64,000 nt of DNA from Fimenecus sp045613065 (GTDB lineage: Bacteria > Bacillota > Clostridia > Oscillospirales > Acutalibacteraceae), in contig JAZLAH010000005.1 of NCBI GenBank assembly GCA_045613065.1, forward strand, positions 1 through 64,000, given 5' to 3'. Below, piece by piece: positions 24,235 to 33,321 of this stretch. Position 1 is the stretch's first letter; the number at the start of each line of letters is the position of its first letter. Under the pieces are notes generated by a model that worked only from the letters and a program-made list of their open reading frames with translations, was not told the origin of the DNA and searched no databases. A program made the position numbers and the translations under genes.

Positions 24235-24975
24235 ATGTTAGGTAAGTATGTAAGGGTACGAGTTACCAAACCTATGCACTGCTTTGACAAAGACAGAAAT
24301 TTTTCATATGATTTGAATTTCGGTAATGTGGAAAGTGGAATTGACCCACATTCACCTGTCAAAGGTGCATATATTATGGGTGTAACACACAGAGTTCGTG
24401 TTTTTGAAGGTCGTGTTATTGCCACAATAAAAAGAAAAGATTCAGGTGAAATAATACTTGTTGTTGCACCTAAAAGCAAGCGTTATATCGTTCATCAGAT
24501 TGAGGATGCTGTTGCTTTTGCTGAACCTATGGGCAGTTTTGAAATAAGTTGCCTTTATGAAAGCTCATGTGGTGCAATCGTTTATCGTATAATAAATGGT
24601 GAAACAAGATTCTTGCTTATAAAGAATAAGAGAAGTGCAAACTGGGGATTCCCAAAAGGACATATCGAAAGAGGAGAGAATGAAAAGGAAACTGCTTATC
24701 GAGAAGTTCTTGAGGAAGCAGGTATCAGAATCCGTTTTCTTCCTGATTTCAGATTCCGTTCGGAATATTCAATTCAGGGTAGAATTGAAAAACAGGTTGT
24801 AATTTTTCTTGCCACTACTGATGACACAACAACAATAATTCAGAAGGAAGAAATTGAAGAATATCTCTGGCTTAAGTTTGATAAGGCTATGACTTCTCTT
24901 AAATTCCCTAATGATAAACAAATGCTTCGTAAAGCTAATGAGTACCTTTTAAATGCGGAGGTAGCAAATGGTTGA
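24235..24975 (+). CDS. Nudix hydrolase with N-terminal pyrophosphatase-like domain
   Basis: A 246-aa protein in two parts. Residues 1-95 start 'MLGKYVRVRVTKPMH' and look like a small inorganic-pyrophosphatase-type beta-barrel ('VKGAYIMGV', 'GRVIATIKRKD', 'LVVAPKSKRY'). Residues about 105-240 are a Nudix domain with 'NWGFPKGHIERGE' and a Nudix box completed by 'YREVLEEAGI', matching GX5EX7REUXEEXGU. The Nudix part resembles Ap4A/RNA-cap type hydrolases, which remove pyrophosphate-linked nucleotides. Start: GGGAG 8 nt upstream. It overlaps the next gene by 8 nt. Confidence 0.87.
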   Translation: MLGKYVRVRVTKPMHCFDKDRNFSYDLNFGNVESGIDPHSPVKGAYIMGVTHRVRVFEGRVIATIKRKDSGEIILVVAPKSKRYIVHQIEDAVAFAEPMGSFEISCLYESSCGAIVYRIINGETRFLLIKNKRSANWGFPKGHIERGENEKETAYREVLEEAGIRIRFLPDFRFRSEYSIQGRIEKQVVIFLATTDDTTTIIQKEEIEEYLWLKFDKAMTSLKFPNDKQMLRKANEYLLNAEVANG

Positions 24976-25462
24976 AACACTGGTAAATGAAATCACTATG
25001 TTTTTGCAAGACAAAGTTCCTGAAGAACTTGTAGCTTTTATTATATCCCTTATGCCTGTATTGGAATGTCGTGGTGGTATGATTGCTGCAAGGCTTATGG
25101 AAATTCCTTTTGTCAAGGCATTTTTGATTTGTTATCTTGGTAATATGTTGCCAATTCCGTTTATTATACTTTTCATAAGAAAGATTTTTGATTTTTTACG
25201 CAGATATAACTTCTTTGAAAAAATTATTCTAAAGCTTGAGGCGAAAACTGAAAAGAATAAAGAAAAGGTTTTGAAATATGAGTCGTGGGGACTTTTGCTG
25301 TTCGTAGCAATTCCACTTCCTGGAACAGGTGGTTGGACAGGTGCGTTGATGGCAGGACTTCTTGATATGAGATTCAAACGTTCATTACCAATTATTGCAC
25401 TTGGAGTCCTTATTGCAGGATTTATAATGTCAGCAATAACATATGGAATTTTTCAGATGTAA
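24968..25462 (+). CDS. COG2426 small membrane protein (putative small multidrug export)
   Basis: A 164-aa protein with about four hydrophobic segments and the family motifs 'SLMPVLECRGGMIAA' (about 28-42) and 'AIPLPGTGGWTGALMA' (about 116-131), the P-x-P-G-x-G-x-W-T loop of the SNARE-associated-like/COG2426 group. Transport of small molecules has been proposed for the family without strong proof. It overlaps the Nudix gene by 8 nt, so translation is coupled. A terminator follows. Confidence 0.85.
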   Translation: MVETLVNEITMFLQDKVPEELVAFIISLMPVLECRGGMIAARLMEIPFVKAFLICYLGNMLPIPFIILFIRKIFDFLRRYNFFEKIILKLEAKTEKNKEKVLKYESWGLLLFVAIPLPGTGGWTGALMAGLLDMRFKRSLPIIALGVLIAGFIMSAITYGIFQM

Positions 25463-25477
25463 CAACAGAATACAACA

Positions 25478-25507
25478 AAACCCCATCATAACGATGGGGC
25501 TTTATTT
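25478..25507 (+). terminator. Terminator of the Nudix-COG2426 operon
   Basis: CCCCATC / GATGGGG stem with a 5-nt loop, A-rich before and CTTTATTTTT after. It is shared with the convergent alr end. Confidence 0.8.
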
Positions 25508-25525
25508 TTATATTTCATTTTGCAT

Positions 25526-26665
25526 TTATTCGACAACTTTTCCGTCTTTAATATAAAATCTTGGTACTCGTGGTGTTATAAGACAGCAGAACTCATAGTT
25601 GAAACGATACTCTGCATCTGATACCTCTTCAACAGTAATTGTTTCGTTGCCGTCAGTACCAACAAGTGTTACTTCGTCAGCAATTTGTACATCAGGAAGA
25701 TGTGAAACATCAATCATAAATTGGTCCATACACACTCGTCCCAATATTTTGCAACGTGTTCCGTGTACAAGCACTTCACCTTTATTTGATAAATATCTTG
25801 GATAACCATCGCCATAACCTACAGGGACAGTTGCGATTTTCATTTCTTTGTCAGTGACATAAGTTGAACCATAGCTTATTGGAAAACCTTTATTTACTGT
25901 TTTTACAAATGAAATGTGGCTTTTGAACTCCAAAGCAGGGAAAAGTTTGTACTTCTTATCCATTTCATTAGATGGATAATGTCCGTAAAGCATTATTCCA
26001 CAACGAACCATTTCACCTGCATAGCCGTCAAGTTCCATAGCAGAAGCACTGTTATACATATGGCGGATTGGGAATCTGTATCCCTCATTCATAAGTTTAT
26101 CAGTAAAACTGAGGAACTTATCCTTTTGTGAATTGGCAGATGTCTTATCAGAAGTATCAGCATTGGCAAAGTGAGTAAAAGCACCCTCAATAAAGATATT
26201 ATCAAGTGAAAAAATAGATTTTATTTGCTGTTCACCAATTTCGTCAGGTTGAAAACCAATTCTACCCATACCTGTATCGATTTTAATATGTACTTTTGCT
26301 GTTTTGTCAAGCTCTTGTGCTTTTCTTGAGAGTCCTTCAGCAGTAACAATATCAAATACAGTACAAGTAATATCGTTTTCGATAGCTGCTGCATAATCCT
26401 GACGGAAAATCTGACCTAAAATAAGAACAGGAGTAGTAATTCCGTTTTCACGAAGTTCAAGTGCTTCGTCAATCGCGGCAACGCCAAGCATTCCTGCACC
26501 AAACTCAACAAGAGCTTTTGCAGTTTCGACTGCACCATGACCATAAGCATTGGCTTTGACAATACCTAAAATAATCATATCGTCACCAAACTTCTGGCGT
26601 ACAGTCTGCATATTCTTTTGTATGTTATCAAGATTTATTTTTGTATAAACTCTTTTAGGTAACAT
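25526..26665 (-). CDS. alr: Alanine racemase
   Basis: A 379-aa PLP enzyme. The PLP Lys is K37 in 'GIVKANAYGHG'. 'GMGRIGFQ' and 'RHMYNSAS' line the barrel, and the catalytic Tyr is in 'ISYGSTYV' of the C-terminal domain; 'GRVCMDQFMIDVS' also fits. It makes D-Ala for peptidoglycan. Its start codon directly follows the trkH stop, so it is the last gene of trkA-trkH-alr. No site is obvious other than one inside trkH. Confidence 0.95.
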   Translation of the reverse strand: MLPKRVYTKINLDNIQKNMQTVRQKFGDDMIILGIVKANAYGHGAVETAKALVEFGAGMLGVAAIDEALELRENGITTPVLILGQIFRQDYAAAIENDITCTVFDIVTAEGLSRKAQELDKTAKVHIKIDTGMGRIGFQPDEIGEQQIKSIFSLDNIFIEGAFTHFANADTSDKTSANSQKDKFLSFTDKLMNEGYRFPIRHMYNSASAMELDGYAGEMVRCGIMLYGHYPSNEMDKKYKLFPALEFKSHISFVKTVNKGFPISYGSTYVTDKEMKIATVPVGYGDGYPRYLSNKGEVLVHGTRCKILGRVCMDQFMIDVSHLPDVQIADEVTLVGTDGNETITVEEVSDAEYRFNYEFCCLITPRVPRFYIKDGKVVE

Positions 26666-28111
26666 TTAAACACTCTTTCTCCATGTAGAAGGTAAAAATA
26701 AGATAAATATAGGGAATATTTCAAGACGACCTATAAGCATATCTGCTGTAAGGACAATTTTAGAAAAGTCTGAAAAATCAGCAAAATGGCTAATCATAGC
26801 GGTATTTGAAAGTCCAGGACCAATATTGTTAATACAACTGATGCTTGATGTGACTGCAGCAGTCATATCAAAATTGTCCAAAGCAATAAAAAATGTTGAA
26901 ACTGCAATAAGAAGCATATATACAACAAAATAAACACTTGTTGTTGTAATTATTTCTTTATCAATAACTGCACCGTCAAGCTTGATACATTTAACACGAC
27001 GAGGATTAATTGCTCTACGAAGTTCACGGATAACAGTTTTTATAAGTATCATAATTCTGCCGACTTTAAGACCACCGCCTGTTGAACCTGTACAAGCACC
27101 ACAGAACATAAGCATTACAATTATGAATTGAGAAAGTGTTGGCCATGTTCCTAAATCTGCTGTGCCAAATCCAGTTGTGGTAATGATTGAAGCAACTTGG
27201 AAGCCTGCCTGACGCAAAGAGGTGCCTAATGAACCAACAATAGGCATAATGTTAATTGTAATTAATATTATCGAAACGACAACAATTCCAACATATGTCC
27301 ACAGTTCTTCACTTTTGAATGCGCGTTTAAATTGCTTCATTATCATAAGATAATATAGGTTGAAGTTGACACCAAAGAGAAGCATAAATACTGCAACAAC
27401 GATTTCAATTGCAAGGCTGTCATATGCAGCAATACTTGCGTTCATAACGGAAAAACCACCTGTACCTGCAGTTGCAAATGCTGTTGTAACGCTATCAAAC
27501 AGAGGCATACCACAGCAAAGCAAAACAATCATTTCGGCAACAGTAAGAGCACCGTACATAATGTAAAGAATTCTTGCTGTGATTGTTGTTTTTGAAACAA
27601 GTTTTCCTACACTTGGTCCTGGTACTTCCGCACGCATGATGTGCATTGACTGCATATCCTTCTGTGGTAAGAATGCAAGTACAAACACAATAACTCCCAT
27701 ACCACCTAACCAGTGTGTAAATGCACGCCAGAAAAGAAGGCTTTTTGAGATTGATTCCACATCTGAAAGTATTGTTGCTCCTGTTGTTGTAAAACCTGAA
27801 ACAACCTCAAACATAGCGTCGATAAGTGATGGGATTTCACCTGAAAACACAAATGGTAATGCACCGAAGAATGAAAGCAAAATCCATGAAATAGATACGA
27901 TAACAAAACCCTCACGGGCATAAACCGTTCTTTTTTCAGGTTTTGGCAAGTTCATAATTGCACCTGTGCCAAGTAAAAGTCCCATTACTATTAAATAAAT
28001 ATGGAAAAGATTTTCTTTATAGTACAATGAAACAAACAATGGTAAGCATAGAAGTGCGGCTTCTGCCCATAAAAGTCTGCCCACCGTTTTAAGAACAATT
28101 TTATAATTCAT
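26666..28111 (-). CDS. trkH: Trk/Ktr potassium uptake channel subunit
   Basis: A 481-aa protein with four M1-P-M2 repeats. The selectivity-filter segments read TTTGAT, TAGTGG, TTTGFG and NIGPGL, one per repeat, each keeping the central Gly. 'GGMGVIVFVLAFLP' and 'CTGSTGGGLKVGRI' are TrkH/KtrB signatures. It conducts K+ inward with the TrkA ring as gate. It lies 11 nt downstream of trkA and directly before alr. Confidence 0.94.
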   Translation of the reverse strand: MNYKIVLKTVGRLLWAEAALLCLPLFVSLYYKENLFHIYLIVMGLLLGTGAIMNLPKPEKRTVYAREGFVIVSISWILLSFFGALPFVFSGEIPSLIDAMFEVVSGFTTTGATILSDVESISKSLLFWRAFTHWLGGMGVIVFVLAFLPQKDMQSMHIMRAEVPGPSVGKLVSKTTITARILYIMYGALTVAEMIVLLCCGMPLFDSVTTAFATAGTGGFSVMNASIAAYDSLAIEIVVAVFMLLFGVNFNLYYLMIMKQFKRAFKSEELWTYVGIVVVSIILITINIMPIVGSLGTSLRQAGFQVASIITTTGFGTADLGTWPTLSQFIIVMLMFCGACTGSTGGGLKVGRIMILIKTVIRELRRAINPRRVKCIKLDGAVIDKEIITTTSVYFVVYMLLIAVSTFFIALDNFDMTAAVTSSISCINNIGPGLSNTAMISHFADFSDFSKIVLTADMLIGRLEIFPIFILFLPSTWRKSV

Positions 28112-28122
28112 TTATTTTCGCC

Positions 28123-29481
28123 TTACTCAAAAATTTCGTTGATACTGCTTATGTGGTTACTCTTTGTAACAATTACAACACGGTCGTTTAACTCAATGCA
28201 ATCGTTACCACCTGGATAAATAACTTTGTGATTTCTTATAATGCAAGCAATAAGTGTGTCGCGTTTGAGCTTTAAGTCACGAAGAGGAATGTCAATCTGT
28301 GAAAAGTCAGTTTCGATTTTAAATTCAAGAGCCTCAACCTGACCTCCAACCAACTTGTAGAGAGTCTCGACACGTGATTCTTCACCTGAATTTTCGATTG
28401 CTCGTGCATATGCAATAATTCTGTTTGCTGCGATTGCTTTTGATGATACAGCACTATCCATACCGATGCTTTCAAGCACTTCGTATGAAACACGATTAAC
28501 CTTTGCAACGGTTTTGCTGACACCAAGTGATGAAGCGTACATTGAAGAAATAATGTTTTCTTCGTCGATTGTTGTAAGTGCAACAAAGGCATCCTGTCCT
28601 TCAAGTCCCTGTTCAAGCAGAATTCTACGGTCAGTTCCGTCGCCATGAATAACATCAGCTCTTGGAAGAAGTTCGCAGAGTTTTTCGCAACGTTCACCAT
28701 CGTTTTCAATGATTTTCACATTGTATCCACCTGTTTCACAAAGCTGACGAGCAAGATAATATCCCATCTTACCGCCACCGATAATCATAATATCTCTTGT
28801 ACGGTGTTTGTAAATTTTAAGTTGTTTTAAGAAACTGACAAGAACACCTCTTGGTGCAGTAACGTGAATTTTGTCACCAGCCTGAAGAATAAAATCACCA
28901 CGAGGAATGATAACTTCATTTTTTCTCTGAACAGCACAAACAAGGATTTTAACATCAAATTTGTTAAAAATATCTGTCAACTGCATATTGCAAAGTGGGT
29001 TGCCTGCATCAATTTTAAGTTCAACAAGGTCAACAAGTCCACGATAAAATGTTTCGATATTTGTAGCATTAGGGAAACGAAGCACCTTTGCGATTTCGTT
29101 TGCAGCGTCAAGTTCGGGGTTTACAATCATACTAAGTCCCAATGCATCTTTAAAGAATGGAAGCTGATTAAGGTAATCAGGATTCCTCACTCTTGCGATT
29201 GTATGAGCTGCACCTGCTTTTTTAGCCATGAGACAGCTTAATATGTTCAATTCATCTGATGATGTTGCAGCGACAAAAAGGTCAGCGGAAGCAACACCTG
29301 CTTCAAGTTGTACCTCACAGTTTGCACCATTTCCACAAATACCCATTACATCAAATGAGTTTACCATTTGTTCAACGATTTTTTGGTCACGATCAATGAC
29401 AACAACATTATGTCCTTCACCTGAAAGGTGTTCAACAAGTGTTGCACCTACTTTACCGTCACCTACAATTACAATATTCAT
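28123..29481 (-). CDS. trkA: Trk potassium uptake regulatory subunit (two RCK domains)
   Basis: A 452-aa protein with two RCK_N/RCK_C repeats. Rossmann motifs are 'IVIVGDGKVGATLVEHL' (about 3-19) and 'IMIIGGGKMGYYLARQL' (about 230). Acidic ends of beta-2 (VIDRDQ and IENDGE) suit NAD(H) or ATP binding. It forms the cytosolic gating ring for the TrkH channel. The start at 29481 follows AAGGTGA; a longer frame lacks a site and adds an unrelated 18 residues. Confidence 0.94.
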   Translation of the reverse strand: MNIVIVGDGKVGATLVEHLSGEGHNVVVIDRDQKIVEQMVNSFDVMGICGNGANCEVQLEAGVASADLFVAATSSDELNILSCLMAKKAGAAHTIARVRNPDYLNQLPFFKDALGLSMIVNPELDAANEIAKVLRFPNATNIETFYRGLVDLVELKIDAGNPLCNMQLTDIFNKFDVKILVCAVQRKNEVIIPRGDFILQAGDKIHVTAPRGVLVSFLKQLKIYKHRTRDIMIIGGGKMGYYLARQLCETGGYNVKIIENDGERCEKLCELLPRADVIHGDGTDRRILLEQGLEGQDAFVALTTIDEENIISSMYASSLGVSKTVAKVNRVSYEVLESIGMDSAVSSKAIAANRIIAYARAIENSGEESRVETLYKLVGGQVEALEFKIETDFSQIDIPLRDLKLKRDTLIACIIRNHKVIYPGGNDCIELNDRVVIVTKSNHISSINEIFE

Positions 29482-29611
29482 ATCATTCACCTTTATTTCA
29501 ATTTGATGATAATATACCAAATAATATATTACCACATTGTATTTAATTTTACAATACAGAATTGACCGATGAGTTTTTTTGTGATAAATTAATTACAAAG
29601 AGGTGATTTTG

Positions 29612-30514
29612 ATGAAAAAAATCCTTATAGCAATTGTCTGTGTCGTTATTGTCGCAGTAATAGTAGTTCCATCATTTTTTGAGGGTGATGTTGTGATTAA
29701 AACAGCAGACGAAAGAATTAAAGACAATGAAAACATAATCGTTGCATCATATAATACCGCAGCTCCTTGGGGAAATATTTTCCAAGGTACAGGCACAAAT
29801 AAACGAGCAAAGCTTTTTGCACAACAAATCAATAATAAATTACCTGATGTTCTTGGTGTTCAGGAAATCAATAGTAATTGGGTTGAAAAAATGGAAAAGT
29901 ATCTTCCTCAGTATGGTTACTATGGTGTAATCCGTGGTGGAGATAGTAAAGAAGAACAGTCAGAAATGAATGGTATTTTTTATCTTAAGGATAAATTTGA
30001 ACTTGTTGATTGTAATACTTTCTGGATTTCTGATACACCTGAAGTGGAATCAAAATATAAGGATGCGGGATGTTACAGAATATGCTCTTATGTGATTCTT
30101 AAAAATAAGGCAACAGGAAAGATTTTTGCTCATTTCAACACTCATTTTGATAATACAAGTGAGGCAGCACAGGAATTAGGTGGAAAGCTTGTTGGTGAAA
30201 AATCAAAAGAAATCACTTCAAAATATGGAGATATTCCTATTGTTATAACAGGTGACTTTAATCAGTACAGTGATGCACCAGGATGTTTAGCCTTGGAAGA
30301 AAAAGGCTATAAAAATGCAAACAAAATAGTCGAGAATGGCGACAATATAGTTACATACAATGGTTGGACAGATGAAACTGTTGGCAGACCAATTGACTAT
30401 ATTTTTGTAAATGATGGTTTTAGTGTAGATAGTTATGAGGTTGTAACGGATACTGGTGCAAAAACCAATGTTTCTGACCATTATATGATAGAGGCCAATC
30501 TTGAAATACAGTAA
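29612..30514 (+). CDS. Exported endonuclease/exonuclease/phosphatase-fold protein
   Basis: A 300-aa protein with an N-terminal signal/anchor (MKKILIAIVCVVIVAVIVV) and an EEP (DNase I-like) domain. Motifs are 'VASYNTA', 'LGVQEIN' (metal-binding Glu), 'FAHFNTHFDN', 'ITGDFNQY' (Asp/Asn) and 'DYIFVNDG', ending in the catalytic 'VSDHYMIEA' (Asp-His). Members include secreted nucleases, sphingomyelinases and phosphodiesterases; the substrate is not predictable. AAAGAGGTGAT precedes the ATG. Monocistronic. Confidence 0.87.
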   Translation: MKKILIAIVCVVIVAVIVVPSFFEGDVVIKTADERIKDNENIIVASYNTAAPWGNIFQGTGTNKRAKLFAQQINNKLPDVLGVQEINSNWVEKMEKYLPQYGYYGVIRGGDSKEEQSEMNGIFYLKDKFELVDCNTFWISDTPEVESKYKDAGCYRICSYVILKNKATGKIFAHFNTHFDNTSEAAQELGGKLVGEKSKEITSKYGDIPIVITGDFNQYSDAPGCLALEEKGYKNANKIVENGDNIVTYNGWTDETVGRPIDYIFVNDGFSVDSYEVVTDTGAKTNVSDHYMIEANLEIQ

Positions 30515-30521
30515 TTTATAC

Positions 30522-30550
30522 TTGTACTGATAAAAAAAGTATGGTACAAT
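30522..30550 (+). promoter_or_regulatory. Promoter of the 286-aa lipoprotein
   Basis: TTGTAC, 17-nt spacer, TACAAT, 39 nt upstream of the start codon. Confidence 0.65.
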
Positions 30551-30588
30551 ACATTAGTTAGATATTAAACACAAGGAGATAATTAATT

Positions 30589-31449
30589 ATGAAAAAGTTT
30601 TTAGCAATGTTTTTAGTTTTCACTCTTTTATTCTCGTTTGCTGCTTGTAATAAGGGTGATGATACTAATACTGACGACAACACAACAACAGAAAGTCAGG
30701 TTGGTGAACAGACACCTGGTGTTGAAGAGGATACAACAAAGAAAAAGCCAAATAAAGAAGAAAAAACAACAGCTAAACCTTTTGAAAATCCTAACCTTAC
30801 ACAGCCAGAAGCACTCTTTAAAATTATTGATGTAAATGGTTATATATTACAGTCAAGAACACCAAAAACACTTTCATCAGGTGTTGCAATTGTCGCAGAG
30901 AGATACGAGGCAAAAGGTAATGTATCAAATGATATTCCAGCTAATATAATGATTGATGGTACAGAAGTTGTTTTAAATGGAACAATGGTTAAGGATGTCA
31001 TTTCACAAGGTTGGACAACTATCGGTAAAAACAATGCAAATACTGCTGTTGAATCTGGCAAAGAAACAACTGTGTATCTTGAAAATGGCAATAAAGAAAC
31101 TGTTAAGTTATCAGTAACAAACAAAACAACTAGTTCTGTGGCTGTTGCAGAATGTACAATAACAGGAGTAGATGTTACAAAGACCGTTGAACAGAAAATA
31201 TGGGCTGATTTTACAATTGGTGGAAAAGCAAATACTTCAAATTCAGGTTATGGGGATTACATAAATGCTTTTGGAAATCCTATAAGTGTAAACGTTGTTG
31301 AGTACTATCAGAATGAAAAGTTCACACACTGTAAGGCTACATTGGGATTTGAAAAGACAGTTGGTAACGACACATGGACAGTTTTGGTAGTTTTTGAAGA
31401 TGTTAATGGTGAATTGAAAATTGATAGCTGCACTGTTGAAGTGAAATAA
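30589..31449 (+). CDS. Hypothetical lipoprotein
   Basis: A 286-aa protein with a lipoprotein signal (FSFAAC, Cys20), then a Thr/Asp/Glu/Lys-rich linker (about 21-70) rich in charged repeats, and a beta-rich globular part (about 75-286) that resembles no family I can name. 'KPNKEEKTTAKPF' closes the linker. It is probably surface-anchored. It has its own promoter and a strong terminator. Confidence 0.8.
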   Translation: MKKFLAMFLVFTLLFSFAACNKGDDTNTDDNTTTESQVGEQTPGVEEDTTKKKPNKEEKTTAKPFENPNLTQPEALFKIIDVNGYILQSRTPKTLSSGVAIVAERYEAKGNVSNDIPANIMIDGTEVVLNGTMVKDVISQGWTTIGKNNANTAVESGKETTVYLENGNKETVKLSVTNKTTSSVAVAECTITGVDVTKTVEQKIWADFTIGGKANTSNSGYGDYINAFGNPISVNVVEYYQNEKFTHCKATLGFEKTVGNDTWTVLVVFEDVNGELKIDSCTVEVK

Positions 31450-31470
31450 AAATTTATAATTTGTTTTTTA

Positions 31471-31499
31471 GGAGAAATCATACGATTTCTCCTTTTTTT
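31471..31499 (+). terminator. Terminator of the lipoprotein gene
   Basis: GGAGAAATC / GATTTCTCC with an ATAC loop and seven T. Confidence 0.9.
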
Positions 31500-31566
31500 A
31501 TGTCAAAATACATAAAAAGTCAAAGTGAAATTTGGTGATGAAACAATAAAAAGATTTTAATAATAA

Positions 31567-31595
31567 TTGTATTTCATTTGTATATATGTTATACT
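31567..31595 (+). promoter_or_regulatory. Promoter of the GH13-MFS operon
   Basis: TTGTAT, 17-nt spacer, TATACT with TG one base upstream (extended -10). Confidence 0.65.
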
Positions 31596-31635
31596 ATCTA
31601 CGTATGAAAACATTTATATAAGGGGTGCTATATTT

Positions 31636-33309
31636 ATGAAAAAAACCTGGTATAAAGAAATGGTTGTTTATCAGATTTGGCCAAGAAGTTTTAAGGACTC
31701 AAATGGCGACGGTATCGGTGACCTTGAGGGTATTTACTCAAAACTTGATTACATCAAGTCAATTGGTATTGATGCTATCTGGTTCTCACCACTTTTTAAA
31801 TCACCTAACGCTGACTATGGTTACGATATCGCTGACTATAGAGACATTAACCCTGAATACGGTGATATGGAAACATTTAAAAAAGTACTTGCAGGTTGTC
31901 ACGAACGTGGGATGAAGGTGTTTATGGACCTTGTTGTTAACCACACATCGACTGAACATTATTGGTTTAAAGAAGCTTGTAAGAGTGTAGATAATCCATA
32001 CCATGATTACTATATCTGGAGAAAAGGTAAAGGTAAAAACGGAAAGAAACCACCTAACAACTGGATGTCAACATTCGAGGGTGGTGCTTGGGAATATGTT
32101 CCATCTGTTGACGAATATTATCTTCACGTATTTACAAAAGGTCAGCCTGACCTTAATATGGATAACCCAAAAGTTCGTCAAGAAGTTAAGGATATTATGA
32201 AGTTCTGGCTTGATATGGGTGTTGACGGATTCCGTGAAGACGTTATTACATACATTTCAAAGCGTGAAGGACTTCCAAACGCTATTCCGATTCCTGTTGC
32301 TGCAGGTATGGAACATTACAACTGTGGTCCACATCTTTATGAATACCTTAAGGAATTCCATGATGATGTTCTTTCAAAGTATGATTGCTTTACAGTTGGT
32401 GAAGGTCCACTTATCACTCCTGAAAAGGTTCTTCGTTTCGTTAAGGAAGACGAAACTCAGGTTCTTAAGACAATGTTCAGCTTTGACCATCTTGAAGCTG
32501 ACTGCTTTATGACAGACTGGATTAAAACTCCATTCAATCTTAAGAAGATGAAGAAGTGTTACCAGAAATGGTATGACGCAATGAATGGCAAGGGTTGGCA
32601 TACTCTTTATCTTGAAAACCACGACCATCCAAGAATTATTGACCGTTACGGTAGCCTCAAATACAGAGTTGAAAGTGGTAAAATGCTTGCAACAATGTGC
32701 TATCTTCAGAAGGGTACTCCATTTATTTATCAGGGTCAGGAAATCGGTATGACAAATATCGAACTCCACTCAATTGATGAATTCAAGGATATGATTACCT
32801 TTAATAACCAGATTATGTTCAATAAACTTGGTATCAAGGGTGATAGATTTATTAAGATGGCTAATGCAGGTTCTCGTGAAAACTCGAGAACACCTGTTCA
32901 ATGGGATGACAGTGCTTATGCAGGTTTCTCAACAGTTGAGCCTTGGTTTAGCCTTAATCCAAATTATACAGAAATCAATGTGGCTCAGGCTGAAGCTGAC
33001 GAAAACTCGATTCTTAACTATTACCGTAAACTTCTTAAGTTCCGTAAAGAACATGAGGTTGCGATTTATGGTGATTTCAAACAATATTATGCAAATAGTG
33101 ATAAGCTCTTTGTTTATGAAAGAAATCTTGATGGTGAAAAGATTCTTGTAGTTTGTTCATTCTCTGAAAAGTGTGTTAACTTTGAAGCTCCTGAAGGAAT
33201 TGACCTTTCAAAGGGTGAACTTGTACTTTCAAACTATCGTCTTAACCCATTAACAAACAATTCTTTCGTAACAAGACCTTACGAAGCAAGAGTTTACTAT
33301 TTTAAATAA
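31636..33309 (+). CDS. malL: GH13 alpha-glucosidase (oligo-1,6-glucosidase type)
   Basis: A 557-aa cytosolic enzyme with the four conserved GH13 regions: DLVVNHTS (about 98-105), GFREDVI (nucleophile Asp202), VGEGPL (acid/base Glu256) and ENHDHPR (Asp330). The QPDLN motif (about 170-174) and the Val after GFRxD are typical of subfamily 31 alpha-glucosidases that attack alpha-1,6 or terminal alpha-1,4 bonds of short oligosaccharides. The start at 31636 has AAGGGG upstream. Two MFS sugar transporters follow (12-nt gap to the first), so it hydrolyses what they import. The symbol is tentative; trehalose-6-phosphate hydrolase or sucrose-active enzymes are alternatives. Confidence 0.88.
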   Translation: MKKTWYKEMVVYQIWPRSFKDSNGDGIGDLEGIYSKLDYIKSIGIDAIWFSPLFKSPNADYGYDIADYRDINPEYGDMETFKKVLAGCHERGMKVFMDLVVNHTSTEHYWFKEACKSVDNPYHDYYIWRKGKGKNGKKPPNNWMSTFEGGAWEYVPSVDEYYLHVFTKGQPDLNMDNPKVRQEVKDIMKFWLDMGVDGFREDVITYISKREGLPNAIPIPVAAGMEHYNCGPHLYEYLKEFHDDVLSKYDCFTVGEGPLITPEKVLRFVKEDETQVLKTMFSFDHLEADCFMTDWIKTPFNLKKMKKCYQKWYDAMNGKGWHTLYLENHDHPRIIDRYGSLKYRVESGKMLATMCYLQKGTPFIYQGQEIGMTNIELHSIDEFKDMITFNNQIMFNKLGIKGDRFIKMANAGSRENSRTPVQWDDSAYAGFSTVEPWFSLNPNYTEINVAQAEADENSILNYYRKLLKFRKEHEVAIYGDFKQYYANSDKLFVYERNLDGEKILVVCSFSEKCVNFEAPEGIDLSKGELVLSNYRLNPLTNNSFVTRPYEARVYYFK

Positions 33310-33321
33310 GAGGTAAAAACA

